From the NCBI GenBank assembly GCA_900318175.1, contig ONJQ01000026.1:1-34172 (forward strand): a stretch of 34,172 nucleotides of DNA. Reading direction: 5' to 3'. The translations under genes and the position numbers were made by a program. This stretch comes from an uncultured Bacteroidales bacterium. Lineage in GTDB: Bacteria; Bacteroidota; Bacteroidia; Bacteroidales; P3. Numbering within the stretch: the first letter of the stretch is position 1; every line of letters begins with the position of its first letter. Shown one piece after another: positions 1-6,570 of this stretch. The notes under the pieces were generated by a model. It had not been told where the DNA came from and did not search any database. It was given only the letters and a program-made list of their open reading frames with translations.

Positions 1-1
1 C

Positions 2-268
2 CCCATCACCGCCCTCGGCGCCGTGGGAGCTGCCCTTGGTCTTGTCCCCCGCTTCATCTCTGAAGGCATTATCGACAACAACGCCATAGCCGTCTTCACT
101 GCCATGGGCATGTGCTGGAGCGGCTACCTCTCCACCCACACCGCCATGCTCGACAGCCTTGGCTACCGCAACCTCATCGGCAAAGCCATCGGAGCCCACA
201 CCATCGGAGGCCTCTGCGCCGGCATCGCCGCCCACTGGCTCTGGGTTCTGTTCAGTCTTATTTTCTGA
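2..268 (+). CDS. C-terminal end of a multi-pass membrane protein (5' truncated by window)
   Basis: An open frame enters from the left edge and stops with TGA at 266-268. The visible 88 residues are hydrophobic and Gly/Ala-rich with two or three probable membrane helices, a Ser-Gly-Tyr-Leu-Ser-Thr-His-Thr stretch and a second HTIGG motif. The pattern resembles the last helices of GATE/nucleoside-recognition-type integral membrane proteins (CD0519/CD1768-like), but this is recall of a pattern and not a verified match. The next gene begins 3 bases after the stop, so the two are probably co-transcribed. The real start lies outside the window; an internal GTG at 23 is not a convincing start. Confidence 0.55.
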   Translation, partial: PITALGAVGAALGLVPRFISEGIIDNNAIAVFTAMGMCWSGYLSTHTAMLDSLGYRNLIGKAIGAHTIGGLCAGIAAHWLWVLFSLIF

Positions 269-271
269 GGC

Positions 272-1009
272 ATGAACCTGAAAGAAACACTCGGACGTTT
301 CCGCACTTGGCAGGACAAACCCTATCACTATTCCGACGAGGAACAGGAGGAGCACCGTTGTGCCAACTGCGGTAACGTGTTCAAGGGCAACTACTGCCCT
401 GTATGCCGCCAGGATGCCAAAGACGGCCGCATCACATGGCGTTGGGTGGGCAAAAGCATCCTCGATGTGTGGGGCTTGGATTCCCGTTCTCTCCCTAACA
501 CCCTCCTCCAGCTTTTCATACGTCGTCCCGGACGCATTATCGGTGCATATCTCGACGGCCAGCATCAGATTTGCTACAAGCCTTTCAATATGCTCTTCAT
601 TCTTGCCATCTTTTACGTCGTGGTGCAGCAACTTCTTGGTTGGGACTATGCGGCCACTCCTGAAGACAAGGGAGGCAAAGTTGTTCAAATGGTCTTTGAA
701 TGGGTTTCCGAACACCCTGCATGGAACGCCATGCTGATCTCTGTGGCAATGATTGTCCCTACATGGCTATTCTTCCGTTTCGCCCCACGCCATACACGCC
801 ACACACTCCCTGAAGGCATCTTCATCCAGCTCTTCATGAACATCCTCATCCTCGTCATTGTTTTCCTTTCCGATTTCTTTATTTTGTTCTCGCTTCTGAT
901 ACCACTTCCGCGAGTCGCAATAGGCCTTTTGCTTTACCTTGTCACTCTTGCAGGCATCCTCGCCTTTGGCTATTTCATCAGCAAAAAAACCGCACAATCC
1001 AAGACATGA
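272..1009 (+). CDS. DUF3667 family membrane protein with N-terminal zinc ribbon
   Basis: The protein has 245 residues. Residues 29-48 carry a zinc ribbon (CANCGNVF...CPVCRQ, two CxxC pairs) followed by the W-R-W-V and RRPG-I-YLDG-Y-KP-ML motifs that characterise the Bacteroidota DUF3667 family. About four hydrophobic segments follow (roughly 108-128, 150-170, 185-205, 210-235). The function of the family is unknown; the zinc ribbon faces the cytoplasm by inference. The gene starts 3 bases after the preceding membrane protein gene. Its stop overlaps the ATG of a degenerate second copy (ATGA at 1006-1009). The family assignment is strong because the ribbon and the loop motif occur in the right order. 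Confidence 0.8.
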   Translation: MNLKETLGRFRTWQDKPYHYSDEEQEEHRCANCGNVFKGNYCPVCRQDAKDGRITWRWVGKSILDVWGLDSRSLPNTLLQLFIRRPGRIIGAYLDGQHQICYKPFNMLFILAIFYVVVQQLLGWDYAATPEDKGGKVVQMVFEWVSEHPAWNAMLISVAMIVPTWLFFRFAPRHTRHTLPEGIFIQLFMNILILVIVFLSDFFILFSLLIPLPRVAIGLLLYLVTLAGILAFGYFISKKTAQSKT

Positions 1010-1110
1010 AACTCAAAGAATCACTCAGGCGTTTCCTCGCTCGGCAGAACAAGCCCTATCACTATTCCGACGAGGAGCTGTAGGAGTGCCGTTGAGCCAA
1101 CTTCCATAGC
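1006..1110 (+). pseudogene. Decayed tandem copy of the DUF3667 gene (N-terminal remnant)
   Basis: ATG at 1006 opens a frame reading MKLKESLRRF then the PYHYSDEE motif. This aligns codon by codon with the N-terminus of the intact upstream protein (MNLKETLGRF ... PYHYSDEE). It is interrupted by TAG at 1081-1083 and TGA at 1093-1095; the latter sits where the intact gene has the first zinc-ribbon Cys codon (TGT to TGA). Similarity fades after about 1105. The DNA was evidently a tandem paralogue that has been inactivated and largely deleted. Confidence 0.75.
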
Positions 1111-1284
1111 CTACTTCATGGGCTGGAAAAAGTCCAAAAGAAGACAGCAACACTCGCTTTAGTGTTGTGCACGCCGTTGTCGGAAATTGTTTTTTATTAC
1201 CATCCACCTGTCAGACTATCAGGCACTAAACACTCTTTCCCGCCCTTGCTGATAAAAAAAACTCTCTATGTCCGAAAAAAGTTG

Positions 1285-1292
1285 TACTTTTG
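1285..1292 (+). promoter_or_regulatory. Bacteroidota -7 promoter element for the ferredoxin gene
   Basis: TACTTTTG matches the TAnnTTTG -7 consensus and lies 32 bases before the ferredoxin ATG. A clear -33 TTTG is not obvious upstream, where the sequence is an A-rich tract. Confidence 0.65.
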
Positions 1293-1324
1293 CACCACGT
1301 TATTAACCTTAAAAATAGATAAAA

Positions 1325-1492
1325 ATGGCTTACAAAATCACTGACATCTGCGTTGCTTGCGGTACCTGCATCGACCAGTGCCCCGTCGGAGCTATCTCCG
1401 AAGGCGACATCTACAAGATTGACGCTGACGCTTGCGTTAGCTGCGGCACTTGCGCTGGCGCTTGCCCCACTGGCGCTATCGTCGAAGGCTAA
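1325..1492 (+). CDS. 2[4Fe-4S] ferredoxin
   Basis: This 55-residue protein is short enough to be missed by length filters. It contains two classical cluster motifs: C-V-A-C-G-T-C-I-D-Q-C-P (Cys 9, 12, 15, 19) and C-V-S-C-G-T-C-A-G-A-C-P (Cys 37, 40, 43, 47). Each is CxxCxxCxxxCP, and the fourth Cys of each motif ligates the opposite cluster, as in clostridial-type bacterial ferredoxins. The length is the family norm. It is a soluble low-potential electron carrier in the cytoplasm. It has its own -7 promoter at 1285 and a strong terminator at 1517-1543, so it is monocistronic and probably well expressed. The partner oxidoreductase cannot be inferred from the context. Confidence 0.95.
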   Translation: MAYKITDICVACGTCIDQCPVGAISEGDIYKIDADACVSCGTCAGACPTGAIVEG

Positions 1493-1516
1493 TCGCTTCA
1501 AAGATGAAAAGACAAA

Positions 1517-1543
1517 AGCCCTGCCTCCGTGCAGGGCTTTTTC
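1517..1543 (+). terminator. Rho-independent terminator of the ferredoxin gene
   Basis: An 8-bp perfect stem (AGCCCTGC / GCAGGGCT) with a 6-nt loop is followed directly by a T run, 25 bases after the ferredoxin stop. Confidence 0.9.
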
Positions 1544-1598
1544 TCAAAATGACATTCAATTCATTTTTTAATATTCACTAATCTCAAAATTATCAATT

Positions 1599-1991
1599 AT
1601 GAAAAACGTTTTTAAGATCCTGACTGTTGTCTGCTTTGTGGCCGCAATGACAACTTTCACCTCCTGCAAAAAGAGCAATGAGGATCTCATTGTTGGCACT
1701 TGGAAATGCACCTCCGTCCAGACCGTTCCCGCGGATCCCTTCGCTAACCTCCTGGCTGGTGTCATCTTCACCTTCAATGCCGACAAGACCATGGCGGTTA
1801 ATTCTTTCGGTGAGAATGGCAAAGGCACCTACTCCATCAAGGGCAACACTCTGACCATGACGGTTGAAAATGACCCTAGGACTGCCGAAATCAAAACTCT
1901 CGACAAGAAGAAACTCACCTTCTCCTATGACGAAGTGGATGATGAAGACGGTTCCACCATCAACGTCACCATGAATTTCGACAAGCAATAA
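1599..1991 (+). CDS. Lipocalin-like lipoprotein
   Basis: The protein has 130 residues. A type II signal peptide ends in a lipobox (TFTSC, Cys 23) followed by KK, so it is a predicted lipoprotein. The mature part begins ED-LIVGTWKC, and F-T-F-N-A-D-K-T-M and G-T-Y-S-I-K-G-N-T-L-T-M follow. This is the recurrent beta-strand grammar of the small Bacteroidota lipocalin-like (calycin) domains (GTW near the start, F..DG/DKT, GTY.I.GN.L). The substrate is unknown. It is flanked by the ferredoxin terminator and its own terminator at 2014-2076, so it is a single-gene unit; no convincing -7 box was seen immediately upstream. Confidence 0.75.
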   Translation: MKNVFKILTVVCFVAAMTTFTSCKKSNEDLIVGTWKCTSVQTVPADPFANLLAGVIFTFNADKTMAVNSFGENGKGTYSIKGNTLTMTVENDPRTAEIKTLDKKKLTFSYDEVDDEDGSTINVTMNFDKQ

Positions 1992-2013
1992 CAATCGTTG
2001 CCTGGCAACAAAA

Positions 2014-2077
2014 GGGTTGAAAGGGGCGACAACCGGCTCTAAGTACGGCTCCCCTCTTTCAACCCCTCTTTTTTTAA
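2014..2077 (+). terminator. Long-loop terminator after the lipoprotein gene
   Basis: GGGTTGAAAG at 2014-2023 pairs perfectly with CTTTCAACCC at 2056-2065, with further GC pairing inside the loop, followed by CTC and a run of eight or more T. Confidence 0.8.
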
Positions 2078-2128
2078 CACGCCAGTGGGAAACAACACAT
2101 TGCCCTGCCCCCCAAACCCCAGCATGTC

Positions 2129-2818
2129 ATGAACGAGCGTCACCGCGTCAAACGGCTCTCCTTCCTCAGGTATGCGCTTGCTTTTCCCCGCAGCCTGTGG
2201 CTCAATTTCCGCTTGCTGCCCTTCCGTCAGGCCTGCCGTTTGCCCCTGCTTGTCTCCCACCGCACCCGTCTTTATAACCTCTCAGGCCGTCTGGTACTCC
2301 ACCCCGCGCAGCTCCGCGTCGGGCTTGTCAAGATAGGTTTTAACACCTGCCAGCAGACCGATTTCCGCCATCACCGCACTCTTCTTAACCTCAGGGGCAC
2401 CCTCCACATCCTTGGCGAGTGCGCCATCGGTGCGGGCTCTAGCATCGAAGTGTCGGAGACCGGCACCCTCACCCTTGGCCACGATTTCAACCTCGGCCCC
2501 TCTTCTCTCATTGTCTGCAACCATTCCATCACCTTCGGCCCCCATGTGCAGACCTCCTGGTGCTGCACCTTGATGGACACTGACCAGCACGCCCTTTTCG
2601 GCCCGGACGGCAATCGCTGCAACCCGGACCGGCCCATCGTCTTTGCCGACCATGTGTGGCTCGGCTGCCATGTCGTCGTCACCAAAGGCACGAGCCTCCC
2701 GTCCCACACCACCGTCGGGGCCATGAGCTGTCTGCACGGCACCTTCGACGAGGCGCACACCATCCTTGCGGGCAACCCCGCCAAGGTGGTTCGCCGCGGC
2801 ATCACCCGCCAATGGTAA
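2129..2818 (+). CDS. Left-handed beta-helix (hexapeptide repeat) acyltransferase
   Basis: The protein has 229 residues. After an Arg-rich N-terminal region of about 60 residues, the remainder shows imperfect hexapeptide repeats with strands such as G-T-L-H-I-L-G-E-C, I-G-A-G-S-S-I-E-V and L-T-L-G-H-D-F. The end has the typical layout of the LbH acetyltransferase superfamily: I-V-F-A-D-H-V-W-L-G, then TKGTSLP...TTVGAMSCL, then ILAGNPAKVVRR. The family normally transfers acetyl or acyl groups to sugars or lipopolysaccharide precursors, but no substrate can be inferred here. Many Ser/Cys substitutions (SWCCTLMDTDQH) occupy the usual catalytic His loop (D-x-D-x-H present). There are no neighbouring glycosyltransferases, so this is an orphan. 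The start is the first in-frame ATG; a later start is possible. Confidence 0.8.
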   Translation: MNERHRVKRLSFLRYALAFPRSLWLNFRLLPFRQACRLPLLVSHRTRLYNLSGRLVLHPAQLRVGLVKIGFNTCQQTDFRHHRTLLNLRGTLHILGECAIGAGSSIEVSETGTLTLGHDFNLGPSSLIVCNHSITFGPHVQTSWCCTLMDTDQHALFGPDGNRCNPDRPIVFADHVWLGCHVVVTKGTSLPSHTTVGAMSCLHGTFDEAHTILAGNPAKVVRRGITRQW

Positions 2819-2921
2819 CAATGAGTGGGGAGTCGAAAAGTGGAAAGGGATAATGTGTTTCAGACTTAATTGGCAGTATCTTCGCTCCTTAGTCCATTCT
2901 TAGGGGACATGCATTTTGGAG

Positions 2922-2979
2922 TTGTTCCTCGTGGAGAGGAACAAATGAGGAACAAATGAGGAACAAATGAGGAACAAAT
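2922..2979. repeat. Hairpin running into four tandem copies of an 11-bp unit
   Basis: GAGGAACAAAT is repeated exactly four times (2936-2946, 2947-2957, 2958-2968, 2969-2979). The first copy also pairs with TTGTTCCTC at 2922-2930 across a 5-nt loop. It lies in the 186-bp spacer between the convergent acyltransferase and TPR genes. The same unit recurs at 21766-21798. Confidence 0.85.
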
Positions 2980-3007
2980 GACCTATAACTACTGGAGCAA
3001 GGGTGGG

Positions 3008-3790
3008 CTATTGCTCTTGCAACTTTTCGAGACGGGCGCGGTAGTTCGCGGCCTGTTTTTTGTTTTTCATGCGGGAGTAGACGTCCACCAGCTGCTGCAG
3101 CACGGCGGGATCGTTGGGCGAGAGTTGCTCGGCGCGGTTCAGGTGGCGCAGGGCGGTCTCGTAGTCGCCCTCGGCAATGTAGGTGTAGGCCAATGAGGAG
3201 AGGAACGTGGGCTCAGAGGGGAAGAGCTGTGCAGCGCGGTGGGCTATGCGGCGGATATGGGGAAGGATGGCTTTTCGCGCTTCCGGATCAGCGTTTTGAG
3301 TGGCCTCGTTGAGGGTGTAGAGGTAGTCTTGCACACCTTCGATGATGAGGATGCGACCTCCTTGGTCAAAGTTGGGGAATTGCCATTGGTGGTTGGTCTT
3401 CTCCGAGCGGTTCAGTGTGAGCACAACCTCGTCGGCAAAGGATTGCCAACGCATAAGCTGTCCCAGGAAGTAGATCTTGCCAAAGCGGAGGTCGAGACGT
3501 TCGGGGAAGAGGTGGATGGCATGGTCGATGGTTGTCAAACCGCTGTCCGCCAGGGAGGCGGCAAGGGCGGGATTATCGTTTTGCGACATGGAGAGGTTGA
3601 TGTAGTGGTTGAATTGGGCTATGTAGAAGTCTATGTCGCCTGGGGAGTTCATGGCCCATGAGGCTAAGATGCGGCGCTGCTGGTGCACGTTGTCGCTGTT
3701 CAGGGCGTCGTAGAAGTCGTCAGAATAGGATTGTGCCGAAAGGCCGAGGCCGCAGACCAAGGCAAGGATGAGGGATAGGATTTGTTTCAT
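3008..3790 (-). CDS. Secreted tetratricopeptide-repeat protein
   Basis: The protein has 260 residues. The N-terminal signal peptide (MKQILSLILALVCGLGLSAQS) has a likely type I cleavage after Ala-Gln or Leu-Ser-Ala. The C-terminal third holds recognisable TPR helices (FLSSLAYTYIAEGDYETALRHL then DPAVLQQLVDVYSRMKN), about two repeats, with further degenerate helical repeats before them. It is probably periplasmic. A -7 element lies at 3846-3853 on the same strand. It is transcribed divergently from the radical SAM gene; no shared function can be inferred. Confidence 0.8.
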   Translation of the reverse strand: MKQILSLILALVCGLGLSAQSYSDDFYDALNSDNVHQQRRILASWAMNSPGDIDFYIAQFNHYINLSMSQNDNPALAASLADSGLTTIDHAIHLFPERLDLRFGKIYFLGQLMRWQSFADEVVLTLNRSEKTNHQWQFPNFDQGGRILIIEGVQDYLYTLNEATQNADPEARKAILPHIRRIAHRAAQLFPSEPTFLSSLAYTYIAEGDYETALRHLNRAEQLSPNDPAVLQQLVDVYSRMKNKKQAANYRARLEKLQEQ

Positions 3791-3845
3791 GATGACAGGT
3801 GTTTATGGGCCGGGGATGGCGATTGTTATTGTTGTGTTGACGCTG

Positions 3846-3853
3846 CAAAGATA
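3846..3853 (-). promoter_or_regulatory. -7 promoter element for the TPR gene
   Basis: On the minus strand this reads TATCTTTG, an exact TAnnTTTG match, 55 bases upstream of the TPR start codon. A TTG that could form the -33 element lies about 20 bases further upstream. Confidence 0.7.
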
Positions 3854-3965
3854 CACAATATTTTTAATACATCAACGTTTCTTAAAAAATTAATACTGAG
3901 AAATGAGAGACATGCGCGCATGTTTTTCATGGCTGATGGTTAATGATTGATTGAGATTTTGCGAA

Positions 3966-5861
3966 ATGAAGTTTTTGTTGATTATCCCTCCGCTCACGCA
4001 GCTGAACACTCCGTATCCCGCCACAACGGTGCTGAAGGGCTATTTGCAGGGGTGCGGACACGACGTGGCACAGGCGGACTTGGGCATAGAGTTGGTGGAC
4101 AGGATGATGCGTGCTGACTGGCTCAAGGGCGCGGCACGGTGGGCTGCGGATCACGGCGGCGGACGCTCAGCGGGACAACTGCTGCAGGCCGCCGAGGTGG
4201 TGGAGCCTGTGATGCGCTTCCTGCGCGGGCAGGACGATACGCTGGCTTGGCGCATTGTGAACGGCAGTCTGCTGCCCAAAAGCAGCAGAAAGGGACGCGA
4301 GGAGGACATGGAATGGGCTTTCGGCGCGGCGGGCATCGCCGATCGGGCTCGCTATATGGCTACGCTCTTCTTGGAGGAGGTGGCAGAGGCCCTGCGCAAG
4401 GGAGTGGACGGGCATTTCGGCTTGGTGAATTATGCCGAGCAGTTGGCGGCTTATGCCCCGACGTTTGACGAGCTGCACCAGGCGTTGAATGCACAACCTA
4501 CACCGATGGACGAGTTGATGGGCACCCTGCTGCGGGAGCATCTGGAGCGCGAACGACCCGACGTGGTATGCCTCTCGGTACCCTTCCCCGGCTGCATGTA
4601 TGGTGCGCTGCGCTGCGGCGGATGGATTAAACGGGGATGGGAATCCCCCACAAGTGATAAAGGGCTGGAGCCGCGCAAGGCGACAGGCGGCGGAAGGCCG
4701 CGGGTGTGCATAGGCGGCGGTTTCATAAACACGGAGTGGCGCCAGCTGCGCGACGAACGTGTGTTCGACTATTGCGATTTCATCACCCTGGATGACGGCG
4801 AGCTGCCCCTGCGAAGCATAGGCGAGTTTGTGGCCGGGCAGTGCGGTGAGGGCGATCTGGTGCGGACCCTGTGGCGCAGGGACGACGGCACAATTATGTG
4901 GGAGCTGCTGAACAAGGAGGCCGTGGTGGAGAATGGCGACCCAGACTTTGGCGGGCTGCCCTTGCAGTTGTACCTCTCCACCGCCGACATGACCAACCCG
5001 ATGCATCGCCTCTGGAGCGACGGACGATGGAACAAGCTGATGATGGCCCACGGCTGCTATTGGCACCGATGCGCTTTCTGCGACACGACTCTGGACTACA
5101 TAGGCCGCTTTGCAGCCCCGACGGCAGCACAGGTGGTGGACACGATGGAGCGCGTGGCGAGGCAGACGGGCGTGTGGGGCTTCCACTTCGTGGACGAGGC
5201 TCTGCCTCCACGCCTGTTGGGCGAGGTGTGCGACGAGATTATTGCCCGCGGGCTGACGATGACTTTCTGGGGCAACATCCGTTTCGAGAAGGCCTACACG
5301 GCAGAGCTTTGCAACAAGTTGGCACGGGCGGGATGTGTGGCCGTAAGCGGAGGGCTGGAGGTGGCATCGGACCGACTGCTGAAGCTGATGGACAAAGGCG
5401 TCACCATAGAGCAGACGGTGGAGGCGTGCCGCCATTTCCGCGACGCTGGCATCATGGTGCACACCTATCTGATGTACGGCTTCCCGACGGAGACGCTGGA
5501 GGAGACCCTCGGAGCGTTGGACACCGTGCGGCGCATGTTCGACGAGGGCATTGTGCAGAGCGCTTTCTGGCACCGCTACGCCATGACCTGCCACAGCCCT
5601 TCGGGCAGGAACCCGGAGCGGTACGGCGCACGGCGTTGCCCCTGCGAGGAAGGCGTGGGCAGCGAGGGGTGGAACCCGTTCTGCAACAACGAGGTGGACT
5701 GGGAGCAGACAGACGGCGGAGAACAGTTTGACTATGACATTGAGGAGGTGGGGCGCGGATTACGCACGGCCACCTACAACTATATGAACGGCCTCGGGCT
5801 GGACCAGCCCGTGCGGAGTTGGTTCCCCGGCATTAGATTCAAAAAGCCTAAGAAGTCATAG
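3966..5861 (+). CDS. B12-binding-domain-type radical SAM protein
   Basis: The protein has 631 residues from ATG 3966; a TTG five codons earlier is in frame but less likely. The N-terminus begins MKFLLIIPPLTQLNTPYP..., the usual opening of a cobalamin-binding Rossmann domain. RPDVVCLSVPFPG, VCIGGGFINTE and DFITLDDGE continue that domain to about residue 290. The radical SAM domain follows with cluster cysteines Cys364, Cys369 and Cys372 (GCYWHRCAFC). The spacing is CX4CX2C instead of the canonical CX3CX2C. Supporting motifs are F-H-F-V-D-E-A-L-P, FWGNIRFEK, VSGGLEVASDRLL-MDKG and YLMYGFPTET, all typical of this superfamily. Substrate and reaction are unknown. A Gly/Pro/Lys-rich stretch near residues 222-244 looks like an insertion in the N-terminal domain. 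The gene stands alone, divergent from the TPR gene. Confidence 0.85.
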   Translation: MKFLLIIPPLTQLNTPYPATTVLKGYLQGCGHDVAQADLGIELVDRMMRADWLKGAARWAADHGGGRSAGQLLQAAEVVEPVMRFLRGQDDTLAWRIVNGSLLPKSSRKGREEDMEWAFGAAGIADRARYMATLFLEEVAEALRKGVDGHFGLVNYAEQLAAYAPTFDELHQALNAQPTPMDELMGTLLREHLERERPDVVCLSVPFPGCMYGALRCGGWIKRGWESPTSDKGLEPRKATGGGRPRVCIGGGFINTEWRQLRDERVFDYCDFITLDDGELPLRSIGEFVAGQCGEGDLVRTLWRRDDGTIMWELLNKEAVVENGDPDFGGLPLQLYLSTADMTNPMHRLWSDGRWNKLMMAHGCYWHRCAFCDTTLDYIGRFAAPTAAQVVDTMERVARQTGVWGFHFVDEALPPRLLGEVCDEIIARGLTMTFWGNIRFEKAYTAELCNKLARAGCVAVSGGLEVASDRLLKLMDKGVTIEQTVEACRHFRDAGIMVHTYLMYGFPTETLEETLGALDTVRRMFDEGIVQSAFWHRYAMTCHSPSGRNPERYGARRCPCEEGVGSEGWNPFCNNEVDWEQTDGGEQFDYDIEEVGRGLRTATYNYMNGLGLDQPVRSWFPGIRFKKPKKS

Positions 5862-5918
5862 ACCCAATAGACGTTCATAGAATCTATAGAATTACTTAGA
5901 AAAGCTAAGCCCTCCTCT

Positions 5919-6437
5919 ATGAGACAAGAAACAAAAAACACATGGTTCCGAGGCTGGTGGCCAGTGGTGTTGCTGGCAGCCTTTTCTGTGGTGAGCCTTT
6001 GGCTGTTCTATTTTCCCCGCCAGCCACAGGATTTGGTGTCTTTGACCGAGGCGGGTAACCGTTGCGAGTGGACAGGCAAGCGGGAGGTCTTTCCCCTGTC
6101 GGGGTTGCTGCTTGGCATGGGCTACAGCTGCATGGAGCTGTATGGGCAGCCGGCCGAGTTCTACACCGATTTCCAGATGCCCCATTTGTGGGGCGAGGAC
6201 AGTGTGCGCCTTTGGATAAGGCAGGGGGACTACGACAGGCTGCAGAAGGCCAAGGCCGCAGCCAGCGACGAGTGCCGCAGGATAAAGGCGTACAGGATGG
6301 ATGTGCTTGACCCCTACGTAGGCTGGCAACGCTATGTGGCGCAGCATCCCCACGGCCCCGGCCCCAGCTTCGCCCTCGGCGCCCTGACAGGCATCCTCTG
6401 CCTAATCCTACTAATAAAGAAAGTCTTCTATTCCTGA
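5919..6437 (+). CDS. Hypothetical bitopic or two-helix membrane protein
   Basis: I do not recognise this 172-residue protein. It has a hydrophobic segment at about residues 14-32 (WWPVVLLAAFSVVSLWLFYF), a middle soluble part rich in Trp, Tyr and charged residues, and a second hydrophobic segment at about 150-166 (FALGALTGILCLILLIKKV). The two helices would put the roughly 115-residue middle part in the periplasm by inference from the positive residues at both ends. It lies 57 bases downstream of the radical SAM gene and could be co-transcribed with it. No enzyme motifs were seen. The high GC content matches the upstream gene and contrasts with the restriction locus that follows. Confidence 0.6.
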   Translation: MRQETKNTWFRGWWPVVLLAAFSVVSLWLFYFPRQPQDLVSLTEAGNRCEWTGKREVFPLSGLLLGMGYSCMELYGQPAEFYTDFQMPHLWGEDSVRLWIRQGDYDRLQKAKAAASDECRRIKAYRMDVLDPYVGWQRYVAQHPHGPGPSFALGALTGILCLILLIKKVFYS

Positions 6438-6520
6438 CGAAAAACCATGATAAACACCCGCCCAGAAAAATAGAACCCTCCCTAACGAATTCTCGCAATA
6501 ACACAATTCCCGCATCATTT

Positions 6521-6551
6521 TTTGCCAATCAAGAAAAAAAGAGTATCTTTG
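6521..6551 (+). promoter_or_regulatory. Promoter of the hsdRMS operon
   Basis: TTTG at 6521-6524 (-33) and TATCTTTG at 6544-6551 (-7) have a 19-nt spacer, a near-ideal Bacteroidota housekeeping promoter. The hsdR ATG is 20 bases after the -7 element. Confidence 0.85.
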
Positions 6552-6570
6552 CAAACTAAATGTTCTGCTT

